From the NCBI GenBank assembly GCA_964524145.1, contig CAZGCA010000017.1, positions 1-64,000 on the forward strand: a stretch of 64,000 nt of DNA, written 5' to 3'. A program made the position numbers and the translations under genes. This stretch comes from CAZGCA01 sp964524145. Its GTDB lineage: Bacteria > Hydrogenedentota > CAZGCA01. Within the stretch, counting starts at the first letter, position 1. The number at the start of each line of letters is the position of its first letter. The notes beneath the pieces were generated by a model. The model worked only from the letters and a program-made list of their open reading frames with translations. It made no database searches and was not told the DNA's origin. This document shows, one piece after another, positions 38,938-46,626 of the stretch.

Positions 38938-39081
38938 AGCGACGTCAACTGGCCCGAGGTGAGACGCGCCTTTGCGGACGTGGGTTACACCGGGTTCATC
39001 ACCGCCGAGGGGCGCGGCGGCAACGAGAAGCACCTGCGCGACGTGGCCGCCCGCATGACCAAAATCGCCAGGGGAGAGTAA
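38938..39081 (+). pseudogene. C-terminal remnant of a sugar-phosphate isomerase/epimerase
   Basis: An open reading stretch of about 47 codons begins immediately after the oxidoreductase stop codon and ends with TAA. It reads DVNWPEVRRAFADVGYTGF, then TAEGRGGNEKHLRDVAARM, which matches the last part of xylose-isomerase-like sugar epimerases. The same pattern occurs in the intact isomerase of this window at 58065-58916 (DFPDVFNALKEVNYKGY). There is no start codon or N-terminal part in any frame, so a deletion appears to have joined the preceding oxidoreductase gene to the isomerase tail. Confidence 0.72.
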
Positions 39082-39291
39082 AGACACCCTTGTTCCCGGC
39101 AGCCCGGAGTACGGTTAGGGTGTCGTCTGAGGGAGTCGCGAGAAGGTGCGGTTTAAACAGGATTCGGGTGACTGGGGCCGGTTCCGCCCAAACTCGCTAT
39201 TGGCTGTAGACAAGACAGTCGTATCCAAACCGAAGGATTCTCGGACAGAAGCACAATATGTTATGAGAGAGGTAGAGGTTCCCCGGAGAAC

Positions 39292-39879
39292 GTGGTGCGC
39301 GCACAAGCTGATGCTGGGATAAAAAAGGATCGCCGTCTGGGGAAAGCGCTGCGGAACGGCAAACCGGGCGCTTGGACCGAGTTCTACGATCTGTATGCGG
39401 AACCGCTCCATCGTTTCGTGCTTGCACGCGTGAACGGCAACCAGGAGCTTGCAGCCGATGTCGCTCACGATGCCATTGTGCTCGCGGTTGAGGGTATCCG
39501 GAGGTTTGACGTACGGAAGGGCAGCCTGTGGTCGTGGCTCTGCGGTATCGCCATGAACACGATCCGCGAAGCTGGCCGTGATGCCGCCCGTGCGGCGCGA
39601 CTACGTGAACGAATTCAGGACACAGCTTCCGCTCGTTCGGAACCACTCATTGTTGAGGACGAATCACCTGATGTCGAGGTGGTCTTGTCATGCCTTAATC
39701 CGCGCCATCAAGAGGTGTTGGTGCGGAAGTATGTGAAGGGGTTGAGCGTGAAACAGATTGCCGCTGAGACGGGCGCATCGGAGAAGGCTGTCGAATCCCG
39801 TCTGACGCGTGCTCGCGCAGCGTTTCGTCGAGAATACGACAGGCTGGCGGAGGCAGAGGAAGTGATGCAGGATGGATGA
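39292..39879 (+). CDS. ECF-type RNA polymerase sigma factor
   Basis: A 195-residue sigma-70 family protein with region 2 and region 4 only. Region 2 covers about residues 20-95 (WTEFYDLYAEPLHRFVLAR; DVAHDAIVLAVEGIRRFD). Region 4 has LNPRHQEVLVRKYVKGLSVKQIAAETGASEKAVESRLTRARA split around its helix-turn-helix. It should direct RNA polymerase to a small envelope-related regulon. It starts with GTG (39292 or 39295) after GGAGA. Its end overlaps the next gene by eight bases, a typical sigma/partner arrangement. The two lipoprotein genes downstream carry a shared GGAAC-containing leader that is a candidate target. Confidence 0.9.
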   Translation: MVRAQADAGIKKDRRLGKALRNGKPGAWTEFYDLYAEPLHRFVLARVNGNQELAADVAHDAIVLAVEGIRRFDVRKGSLWSWLCGIAMNTIREAGRDAARAARLRERIQDTASARSEPLIVEDESPDVEVVLSCLNPRHQEVLVRKYVKGLSVKQIAAETGASEKAVESRLTRARAAFRREYDRLAEAEEVMQDG

Positions 39880-40570
39880 CAGACTCGACTCTCTGGCCGG
39901 TAGGACTCTACAATCCCTGCCAGCGGACTTCCGGGAGCATGTTGAAGCAAGCGTGATTCCCGTACTCAATCGCCACCGGTGGGCACGGCGCGGACGCTAT
40001 GCTGTCGTTGTTGTGGTGTGCCTCACGTTGATTGTACCGACAGCACGGCTCTGGCTCGAGCTGCTTCCGGTAGAGATGCTGCTTGTGATTCAAGACGTAG
40101 TATGCACCACGAATACAACTCCCGGGCTGATGCCTCTCTCGCTGCCGGAGATCGTCGAACGAACAGATGTGTTTGTGCAGGCGAGGGTCGAAGAAGTGAA
40201 GCCGGACAAGCGTGACATCATAGAAAACATCCTGCACAGGAGTCGGGATTCTGTCCGAGTGACCGTAGAGCTAGACGTTGTCAAGAGCTATCCCGCTTTG
40301 GAAGCGGCACGGGTCAGTGCTACGGCCGCCGTGAGGATTGATTCTATACGGGCCGTGCAAGAAAACCGTGAATACCTGATGGGGCTCAAGAGGCTGGAGC
40401 AGGAGGATACCACCTCATATTCGTTCACTACTTGGGGCTATTACGAGATTACATCCGCGCATCCCGACCATGTGCGGAACCTGCCGGAGCCCAGGGATGT
40501 GGTTCGGGTGGAGCGGGCGTGGGAGATCATCAGGAACCTGTACGATGCCAAACAAGCTCCGGATGATTGA
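39872..40570 (+). CDS. Single-pass membrane protein, candidate anti-sigma partner
   Basis: A 232-residue protein with a cytoplasmic N-terminus of about 40 residues, one membrane segment (about 42-61) and an exported domain of about 170 residues. The N-terminus resembles short anti-sigma cytoplasmic regions in position, but has no zinc-binding His-x3-Cys-x2-Cys motif. The exported domain (about 90-224) is homologous to residues 83-211 of the 850-residue lipoprotein: both have P/A-EIVE, IENIL, VTxE, S-x-P-x-LE and AWExIRxL in the same order. Its start overlaps the sigma factor by eight bases, so translation is coupled. Anti-sigma function is inferred only from overlap and topology. Confidence 0.75.
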   Translation: MDDRLDSLAGRTLQSLPADFREHVEASVIPVLNRHRWARRGRYAVVVVVCLTLIVPTARLWLELLPVEMLLVIQDVVCTTNTTPGLMPLSLPEIVERTDVFVQARVEEVKPDKRDIIENILHRSRDSVRVTVELDVVKSYPALEAARVSATAAVRIDSIRAVQENREYLMGLKRLEQEDTTSYSFTTWGYYEITSAHPDHVRNLPEPRDVVRVERAWEIIRNLYDAKQAPDD

Positions 40571-40640
40571 CCGGGCGGATTCTCCGTTCCGGCGACGAGC
40601 AACTCACTGCCCCAGAGACGATTGTCATCCAACTGCGGCG

Positions 40641-40693
40641 CTGGAACGTTCGTAACGGTGTAAGGGACTAATAGGGGCGATCCGAGATGAAGC
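40641..40693 (+). promoter_or_regulatory. Duplicated leader, copy 1: candidate ECF promoter
   Basis: A 54-bp stretch ending at the start codon of the first lipoprotein gene. It is repeated before the second lipoprotein gene (41470-41523) with only three changes. It contains GGAAC (40643-40647), which matches the -35 element of many ECF promoters, inside the palindrome GAACGTTC. The sequence GGGACTAA lies about 16 bases further on, at -10 spacing. The element is exactly 44 bp from the ATG in both copies. Confidence 0.5.
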
Positions 40694-41457
40694 ACCTCGC
40701 AAGATTTGTTCTCCTGACTTGTCTCCTCTGCAGCCAAGCCGCATGCACCCCCAAGCAAGCTACTTTGTCGGACGCCAAACAACCTACGTTATCAGAAGCT
40801 GACAAAGAAGCCATTCGCGCGGAGATGGGGCGGCGTTTCGCCACCGAGGAAGGTGCCCAGCAAACAGCGGAAAAGTACGGAGCTGCCGCGGTGCCGTTTT
40901 TGATTGAGATGTTTCAGACGCAAGATGCCGAGGTGGGGGGTGCCAGGAAGAGCAAGATCGCCTTCTACTTGGGTAAATTCCGCGACACCAGGGCGGTACA
41001 GCCAATGGTCGATTTCATTGAGAGCCCTTTGCCCCAGGAGATGACCGAAGATCAGCTAGGTGCGATTCTCGGTACTATGATGGGTCTTGGGTTTATTGGG
41101 GATGAGGTCAGTCTCGAGTACTTGAAGAGGCTTGCCAGTGAGGATTACTGGCTCAACCGCCCGGTTCATCCGCGGGTGCCCGAGGTGAGCAATAATTACC
41201 CGTACCACAGAGAGGGCGGAATGAGTGAGCAAGACACAAGGGGAAAGTTTCGTGAATATGCTCTGGAAGGGCTAGGCCTTGCGGGCAACAAGAAGGCAAT
41301 AGAGATTCTCGAGGAACTCAAGGAAGGGGCTGCCAAGGATATGGTCGGTGGGGTTAATGTGTGGCTTAGAGAAGCCAAGAGGAGGCGGAAGGACGGGCCG
41401 CCATGGACTTGGGTGCATTATGACAAATACGGCAGGCGCTATCGCGTTACCCCGTGA
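40687..41457 (+). CDS. HEAT-like lipoprotein, 256 residues
   Basis: A lipoprotein signal (MKHLARFVLLTCLLCSQAAC, Cys20) is followed by helical repeats. Phrases such as AVPFLIEMFQTQDAEVGG and AVQPMVDFIESPLP look like HEAT/PBS-type repeats, and ALEGLGLAGNKKAIEILEEL is another. It has no catalytic motif. It would sit on the outer face of the inner membrane or in the outer membrane as a protein-binding scaffold. It is the third gene after the sigma factor, and its leader is shared with the next lipoprotein gene. The ribosome binding site is weak. Confidence 0.75.
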   Translation: MKHLARFVLLTCLLCSQAACTPKQATLSDAKQPTLSEADKEAIRAEMGRRFATEEGAQQTAEKYGAAAVPFLIEMFQTQDAEVGGARKSKIAFYLGKFRDTRAVQPMVDFIESPLPQEMTEDQLGAILGTMMGLGFIGDEVSLEYLKRLASEDYWLNRPVHPRVPEVSNNYPYHREGGMSEQDTRGKFREYALEGLGLAGNKKAIEILEELKEGAAKDMVGGVNVWLREAKRRRKDGPPWTWVHYDKYGRRYRVTP

Positions 41458-41469
41458 CCGACCGTAAGG

Positions 41470-41523
41470 CTGGAACGTTCATAAGGGTGTAAGGGAGTAA
41501 TAGGGGCGATCCGAGATGAAGCA
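41470..41523 (+). promoter_or_regulatory. Duplicated leader, copy 2: candidate ECF promoter
   Basis: The second copy of the 54-bp leader, before the 850-residue lipoprotein gene. GGAAC is at 41472-41476, GAACGTTC is intact and GGGAGTAA replaces GGGACTAA. Its distance to the ATG (44 bp) is the same as in copy 1, so the whole promoter-to-start region was probably duplicated. Confidence 0.5.
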
Positions 41524-44068
41524 AGCGACAGTACTTTTCCTTTCCATCTTTGTGCTTTGCGCCCAAACCGGTTGCACTTCGGAGCGGAGGCTTCATAAGG
41601 CGCTTAGCGCGCATCTCTCGTCCGATCAGGAAGAGATCTCCCCAAGAGCGCGTGAGACCTTGCGCAAACAGCTTGAGAAGCTCTCGGTACAAGAGTTGCT
41701 CGACCTTCAAGAACAGTACACAGACTTCTTTCGAAAGATCTCCGTCAGTTTGATGTGGATGTCTCCGGCTGAGATCGTGGAGATGGCGGAGCACATGGCA
41801 CATGTGCGCATTCTTGGATCGACAATCGATAAAGACCATCTCATTGAGAACATCTTGCAGAAGCGATGGGGAGGACTTCTGGTCACTCTAGAGTTCAAGG
41901 TGATGGAAAGCCACCCGCCGTTGGAGGACGAAACGATCAGTGTGCGGGGCACACTTGGCCGAGACGCTCTCGATCGCATAGAACAAGGTCGGGAATGGCT
42001 GATCGCGTTGAGGCGCCAAGGGGACGCGTGGGGACCGATCTACTCGTTGGTCTACCAGGTAGAGGATGGGGAGGTCCGGCGTTTTGTGCAGGGCGGTCCT
42101 CTGCCCCTGGGGAAGGCTTGGGAGATGATCCGCGGACTGCACGCTCGGATACATGGCACTGCCGAGCAGAAGGCTGCTGCTACCGAAAAATGGCTGCAAA
42201 GACTGACTGACGGCAGCCTGACCGATTGCCTTGCTGCGGTGGAATACTTGTCGTCCTTGCCAGATCCTGTCGTCCCTGCTGAAGTGATTGTGGGTGCGAT
42301 TGAACGTCAGCGCGAGGGACTGCTCGCACGACTGGACAGCGACGGTTGGGGGACCATGCCAAGAGAAGGTCGCAGCTTCACATCTTTTGCGGAGAAGGCG
42401 CTCGACCTCCTAGCGAAGGTGGCCGATGACCGGACTGTCGAGCATATGATGGAGCTCTACACAGAGGATCTGTCTGCGCCCCGGAGCGCTCTGGTAGGGC
42501 TGGGGATGCCTATGGTCCGGCTCGTGTTGTCAGTCCCGGGACCGAATCGTGCAGAGCGTTTCCTCCTTCTCTATGAGAAGAAGGTTGTTTCCCACGCCCG
42601 GAAGGAACGTGTGACGCAGGTTTTCAACAGACCTTTGGCCGAGGACAAGCGCGAGGCCATAAAGGCACTGGAAAACGTTTCAGGCGACGATATCGACCAA
42701 ATACTGATGATGATGTTTGCGGAGCCGCAGCGCTTCCGTTTGTATACAACGTTGCACCTGCGGCGGGTCCTTGACATTCTGGCGAAACGGGGCAATACGG
42801 CCATCAAGAAACCTCTGGAACAGTTCCTTGCGGATCCGGAGGGTGTTTCACTGGGGGTACGACATTACGAAGACGTCGAGGGCACCGTCAAAATGGTCAG
42901 GGGAATACTGCTGACGCTGGCTCAGAACCAAGTCAGGAGTGGTGATCGCGAGAACGAACTCAGGCAACTGATCAAGGCATACGGCGAAGGACGCACGTGG
43001 GTTAGCAGGCGCATTCGCTGGCTTATCCGGCCTGAGGACAAAGAAGCCATTGCCATGCTGCGCGAAATGCCTATGCATCGCGTAGCCCATATTGTGGCTT
43101 ACAAGGTCCCTGACCCGTCTTTCGTTCCTCTTTTGACCGAGGCTGCAAGAACCGATACTCGGCCCCATTACCTCGAGGCCCTTGTAGCGTGTGGGGCACG
43201 GGAAGAAGCCATCTCATTGGCTCGGGACGCACTGGTCCGAGATCCGAACGAGGATGACATTCGGTCCTTCAAGCACGACATCACTAATCGACACCAGTGT
43301 ATCCTGTTCCTCGGAACCCATGGGACCTCTTCGGAACGAGGTTTCGTCAAATCGTTGATGGACCCTTCCACTATCGAACCCTTGCACGAGGCTCATAAGC
43401 GCGTGTACACACAGGAACTTGCCCGGCCGAAGAAGCCAAACGAAGGGTTTGTGGACCGGCGCAAACCCAACCGGGAGGCCATGGTCGACACATTCCGCAG
43501 CCACGCGCTCATGGCGCTGGCCCGCATGCGCGACCGGTCTGTCATTCCTCAGTACAAGGTACGTTACGCCATGGGAGACATCAGGACACGTGTGCGGGCA
43601 GCGGTGGCCCTCTACTACTTGGGCGATCACACAGGTGCAGAGCTTCTGCATCCTTTCGTCCAGCACAATGAACGGAGCGTGCGGGAGATCAACGACCTAT
43701 ATCTGACACATGGCGTTACTGCCGATTTCCAGCACGCGATCCGCTATTTCCGGTCGCCTCAGACCGACGCGCTATTCCTCGAACGGATCCGGAACGGATT
43801 GGGTGACGGAGACCACGATCTTGCGCGCAACTTCGCGTTCGCCAAAGACCATGAGGCGGAGCTTCTGCCTCTGCTGGTGGACTATCTGGAAAGCAGAGAT
43901 AGGAAAGCACGCCACCAGGCCTACTGGGCTCTCAAAGCAATCACCGGATTGGAGTTCGGATTTGACGAACGCAAACTCGCCGACGAACAGTCGGAGGTCG
44001 TGGCGAAGTGGCGCGATTATCTCAGGACGTACCTTGCTAACCGGTCTGCAAGCGAGAACGCGCCGTAG
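41516..44068 (+). CDS. Large HEAT-like lipoprotein, 850 residues
   Basis: A lipoprotein signal (MKQATVLFLSIFVLCAQTGC, Cys20) begins the protein. Residues about 83-211 are homologous to the exported domain of the sigma-overlapping membrane protein. The remaining 640 residues consist of alpha-helical repeats of HEAT type (KALDLLAKVADDRTVEHMMEL; RSHALMALARMRDRSVIPQYK; ARHQAYWALKAITG). I recognise no enzyme domain. It probably acts as an envelope sensor or scaffold in the same system as the sigma factor. It is preceded by the duplicated leader with its GGAAC element. Confidence 0.75.
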   Translation: MKQATVLFLSIFVLCAQTGCTSERRLHKALSAHLSSDQEEISPRARETLRKQLEKLSVQELLDLQEQYTDFFRKISVSLMWMSPAEIVEMAEHMAHVRILGSTIDKDHLIENILQKRWGGLLVTLEFKVMESHPPLEDETISVRGTLGRDALDRIEQGREWLIALRRQGDAWGPIYSLVYQVEDGEVRRFVQGGPLPLGKAWEMIRGLHARIHGTAEQKAAATEKWLQRLTDGSLTDCLAAVEYLSSLPDPVVPAEVIVGAIERQREGLLARLDSDGWGTMPREGRSFTSFAEKALDLLAKVADDRTVEHMMELYTEDLSAPRSALVGLGMPMVRLVLSVPGPNRAERFLLLYEKKVVSHARKERVTQVFNRPLAEDKREAIKALENVSGDDIDQILMMMFAEPQRFRLYTTLHLRRVLDILAKRGNTAIKKPLEQFLADPEGVSLGVRHYEDVEGTVKMVRGILLTLAQNQVRSGDRENELRQLIKAYGEGRTWVSRRIRWLIRPEDKEAIAMLREMPMHRVAHIVAYKVPDPSFVPLLTEAARTDTRPHYLEALVACGAREEAISLARDALVRDPNEDDIRSFKHDITNRHQCILFLGTHGTSSERGFVKSLMDPSTIEPLHEAHKRVYTQELARPKKPNEGFVDRRKPNREAMVDTFRSHALMALARMRDRSVIPQYKVRYAMGDIRTRVRAAVALYYLGDHTGAELLHPFVQHNERSVREINDLYLTHGVTADFQHAIRYFRSPQTDALFLERIRNGLGDGDHDLARNFAFAKDHEAELLPLLVDYLESRDRKARHQAYWALKAITGLEFGFDERKLADEQSEVVAKWRDYLRTYLANRSASENAP

Positions 44069-44282
44069 CAGCAGAGCAAGAGTTGACAACGCACGCGGCT
44101 GCGTTAGTCGCGGGCGAATCCATCCTCCAGCTTTGGGCGATCACAAGGATCATCCCTACAGAAACACCGCAGCAAGTCGCCGGCTTCTCGCGTTGTCCTC
44201 TGCTCAGGTGTTGGCGTCGCCTTGTACGGGCAAAAGGCGGACTGTATAATACCGCGCGGCATTGTTATGGTGGGGATATGAG

Positions 44283-44305
44283 TGCCTGCCTTTGCTGGGC
44301 AGGCA
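44283..44305. repeat. Intergenic palindrome before the GH2 gene
   Basis: Perfect 8-bp arms TGCCTGCC (44283-44290) and GGCAGGCA (44298-44305) with a seven-base loop. The position, 15 bp before the GTG of the GH2 gene, means a hairpin could affect translation of the mRNA. It resembles widely dispersed palindromes rich in CCTGCC. Confidence 0.5.
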
Positions 44306-44319
44306 GTGTCTGTTGGTAG

Positions 44320-46626
44320 GTGGGAACTGCGTTCGTGTGTTTGGCACACGCTGTCGGGATTTTGAGTTGCTGTCTGGTTCTGGCGGCTGTTAATGTCGCT
44401 TTTGGGGCGGACGTTTCGATGGGAGACGGTCAATTGAGAGTCAAGGAGGATTTCGGTAGGGGATGGCGGTTCTTGCGGGCCGAGGCGCACGGCGCCATGA
44501 AACCGGGGTTCGACGATGGAGCGTGGGAACAGGTCGTCATACCTCATTGTTTCAACGCGGAAGACACGTTCGACCCGACACGGGGGTACTACAGGGGACC
44601 GGCGTGGTATAGGAAGACATTCGAACTGCACGAGCGCCTGCAAGGGAAGCGCGTTCACCTTGTCTGCGACGGTTCGTTCGCTGTGACGCGGGTGTACGTC
44701 AACGGCAAGAAAGTCGGCGAGTACTGCGACGGGTTTACGGGGTTCTGTGTCGATATCACGAGATTCTTGTCCCAGACGGGCGACAATTGCGTGGCAATTC
44801 GAGTCGATAACACGCATGACCCTGATGTACTGCCTGGGAAGGAGATACCCGACTACAACCTGTACGGCGGGATATACCGCGAGATCTATCTTGTTGCGAC
44901 TAACGAGCTCCATTTCCCGTTCCGCCCGGCGTTTGTGAGGACGCCGGAAATCGGTCGCGGTTCGGGCCGAGTCGAGATCAACGTCACGGTGGAGAACTCT
45001 GCCGGTGAGAGCAAGGGTTGCGAGGTGCGTGCGACGATCAACGATCCGGACGGAAACGCCGTTGGTTCGGCAGACGGTTCCTGTTTCGTGCCGCCGGATG
45101 GAGTCGCGACGGTAACGCTCGATGCGACATTGGAATCGCCCCGGTTGTGGTCGCCGGATGAACCCAACCTGTACGAGATCGGGCTCGCGCTCTTCGAGGA
45201 CGGCGCTCCCAAAGATGAAGTCGTCGTGCCGTTCGGTTTCCGATGGTACCGGTTTGACGTTGACGAAGGTTTTTTCCTGAACGGGCAGCGTCTGCAGTTG
45301 AGAGGCGTAAACCGGCACCAATGCTATCCGGGCCTCGGCAACGCCGTCCCGATACCGCTCCAGGTGAAAGACGCCGAGTTGATCAAGGATCTCGGCGGCA
45401 ACTTTGTGCGGTTGTCTCACTACCCCCAGCATCCGGCGTTTCTGGACGCGTGCGACCAACTCGGCATACTTGTTTACGAGGAGATCGCGTCGTGGCAGTA
45501 TACGGGCGGTGAGGAATTCGCCGATAACGCCGTTACGATGATGGAATCGATGGTTCGACGCGACAGGAACCATCCTTCGGTGATACTCTGGGGGCTCCTC
45601 AACGAAGGGCGAAACCCGTCGCTCTTTCGCAAGCTCAACGAGACAGCGCACAGAGAGGATCCCACGCGGCTCACGGTCTATGCCGAAAACAAGCCCGAGA
45701 TAGGCAAGAGCCGGGGGACGACCGGCATACCCGACGTGCTCGGTATCAACTACAAGCTGCCGCATGTGGACGAGATTCGCGCGTTGCTGCCTGACGCGAG
45801 ACTGTTTTCGAGCGAGCACACGAATGCGGACGCTACGGTACGAGGCAACCTCGAACTGGAGATGCGACAGGCAGAGCGGGTTGGAATAGACCTCGACATT
45901 GTCGAAGCGCGACCCTTCATGGCCGGCAGCACGTTGTGGAGCATGCACGATTACGGTACCGATTACGAACCTGTCTGGCCCGTGCAGCGGTCCGGCATAC
46001 TCGATATGTACAGGTTTCCGAAAGAGGCCTACCACTATATGAAGAGCCGATGGACGAGAGCGCCTTTCGTACACATTGCGGGGCACTGGACGTGGACCGG
46101 CGATGAAGGCAATCCGAAGTCGGTCACCGTATGGTCGAACTGTGGCGAGGTGGAGCTCTTTCTCAACGAAGTCTCACTCGGTTCCCGTCGTGCTGAGGAA
46201 GGATTCGAGTGGAGCGTGCCGTACCAGCCGGGAGTGCTGAAAGCAGTGGCCGCGGCTGCGGGCACCGCTTCACATACTGTGGCAACTGCGAGGGACCCGG
46301 AGAAGGTAGAGCTTTCGGGCGATCCGATAACATTGCCCGCCGATGGCGTGTCGGTATCGGTCGTAACAGCCCGCATAGTAGATGAGGATGACAACGTTGT
46401 TCCGTCGGCCGATCACGCGATAGCTTTCAGCGTTCAAGGCGACGCGACAGTGAGGGGCGTTGGCGGCACACCGGAATCCGCTGCCGCGGCGGGATTGGCG
46501 AGAATAGTCGTTCAAACGGGCCTCGACCCGGGTGAGATCACTGTGACGGCGACGGCTCCCGGCATGTCGCCGGGAACGTTGCGCCTTCGGGCCGAACCGC
46601 CGGAGATGAGTAAGGAGGAGAAATGA
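44320..46626 (+). CDS. GH2-family beta-galactosidase-like enzyme
   Basis: A 768-residue secreted glycosidase. It has a signal peptide (VGILSCCLVLAAVNVAFG), then the GH2 sugar-binding domain (YYRGPAWYRKTFEL; VYVNGKKVGEYCDGF). A beta-sandwich (LWSPDEPNLYEIGLAL) and the TIM barrel (LRGVNRHQCYPGLG; FVRLSHYPQHPAFLDACD) follow. The acid/base Glu is in WGLLNEGRN and the nucleophile Glu in LFSSEHTN. The C-terminus has a DUF4982-like region and an Ig-like domain (LPADGVSVSVVTARIVDEDDN). The start codon is probably GTG, and 44320 is not certain. Its last four bases overlap the start of the GH30 gene, so the two are coupled. Confidence 0.88.
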   Translation: MGTAFVCLAHAVGILSCCLVLAAVNVAFGADVSMGDGQLRVKEDFGRGWRFLRAEAHGAMKPGFDDGAWEQVVIPHCFNAEDTFDPTRGYYRGPAWYRKTFELHERLQGKRVHLVCDGSFAVTRVYVNGKKVGEYCDGFTGFCVDITRFLSQTGDNCVAIRVDNTHDPDVLPGKEIPDYNLYGGIYREIYLVATNELHFPFRPAFVRTPEIGRGSGRVEINVTVENSAGESKGCEVRATINDPDGNAVGSADGSCFVPPDGVATVTLDATLESPRLWSPDEPNLYEIGLALFEDGAPKDEVVVPFGFRWYRFDVDEGFFLNGQRLQLRGVNRHQCYPGLGNAVPIPLQVKDAELIKDLGGNFVRLSHYPQHPAFLDACDQLGILVYEEIASWQYTGGEEFADNAVTMMESMVRRDRNHPSVILWGLLNEGRNPSLFRKLNETAHREDPTRLTVYAENKPEIGKSRGTTGIPDVLGINYKLPHVDEIRALLPDARLFSSEHTNADATVRGNLELEMRQAERVGIDLDIVEARPFMAGSTLWSMHDYGTDYEPVWPVQRSGILDMYRFPKEAYHYMKSRWTRAPFVHIAGHWTWTGDEGNPKSVTVWSNCGEVELFLNEVSLGSRRAEEGFEWSVPYQPGVLKAVAAAAGTASHTVATARDPEKVELSGDPITLPADGVSVSVVTARIVDEDDNVVPSADHAIAFSVQGDATVRGVGGTPESAAAAGLARIVVQTGLDPGEITVTATAPGMSPGTLRLRAEPPEMSKEEK

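Noticed and set aside
38815..39081. Reading the isomerase tail as a separate small gene from 38815
   Set aside because: Its first 40 codons are the alternate frame of the oxidoreductase end; only the part after 38938 resembles a protein, so a remnant is the better reading.
44104..46086. Open frame of 660 codons on the minus strand opposite the GH2 gene
   Set aside because: It is an antisense shadow of a clear GH2 enzyme and has no recognisable domain or signal.
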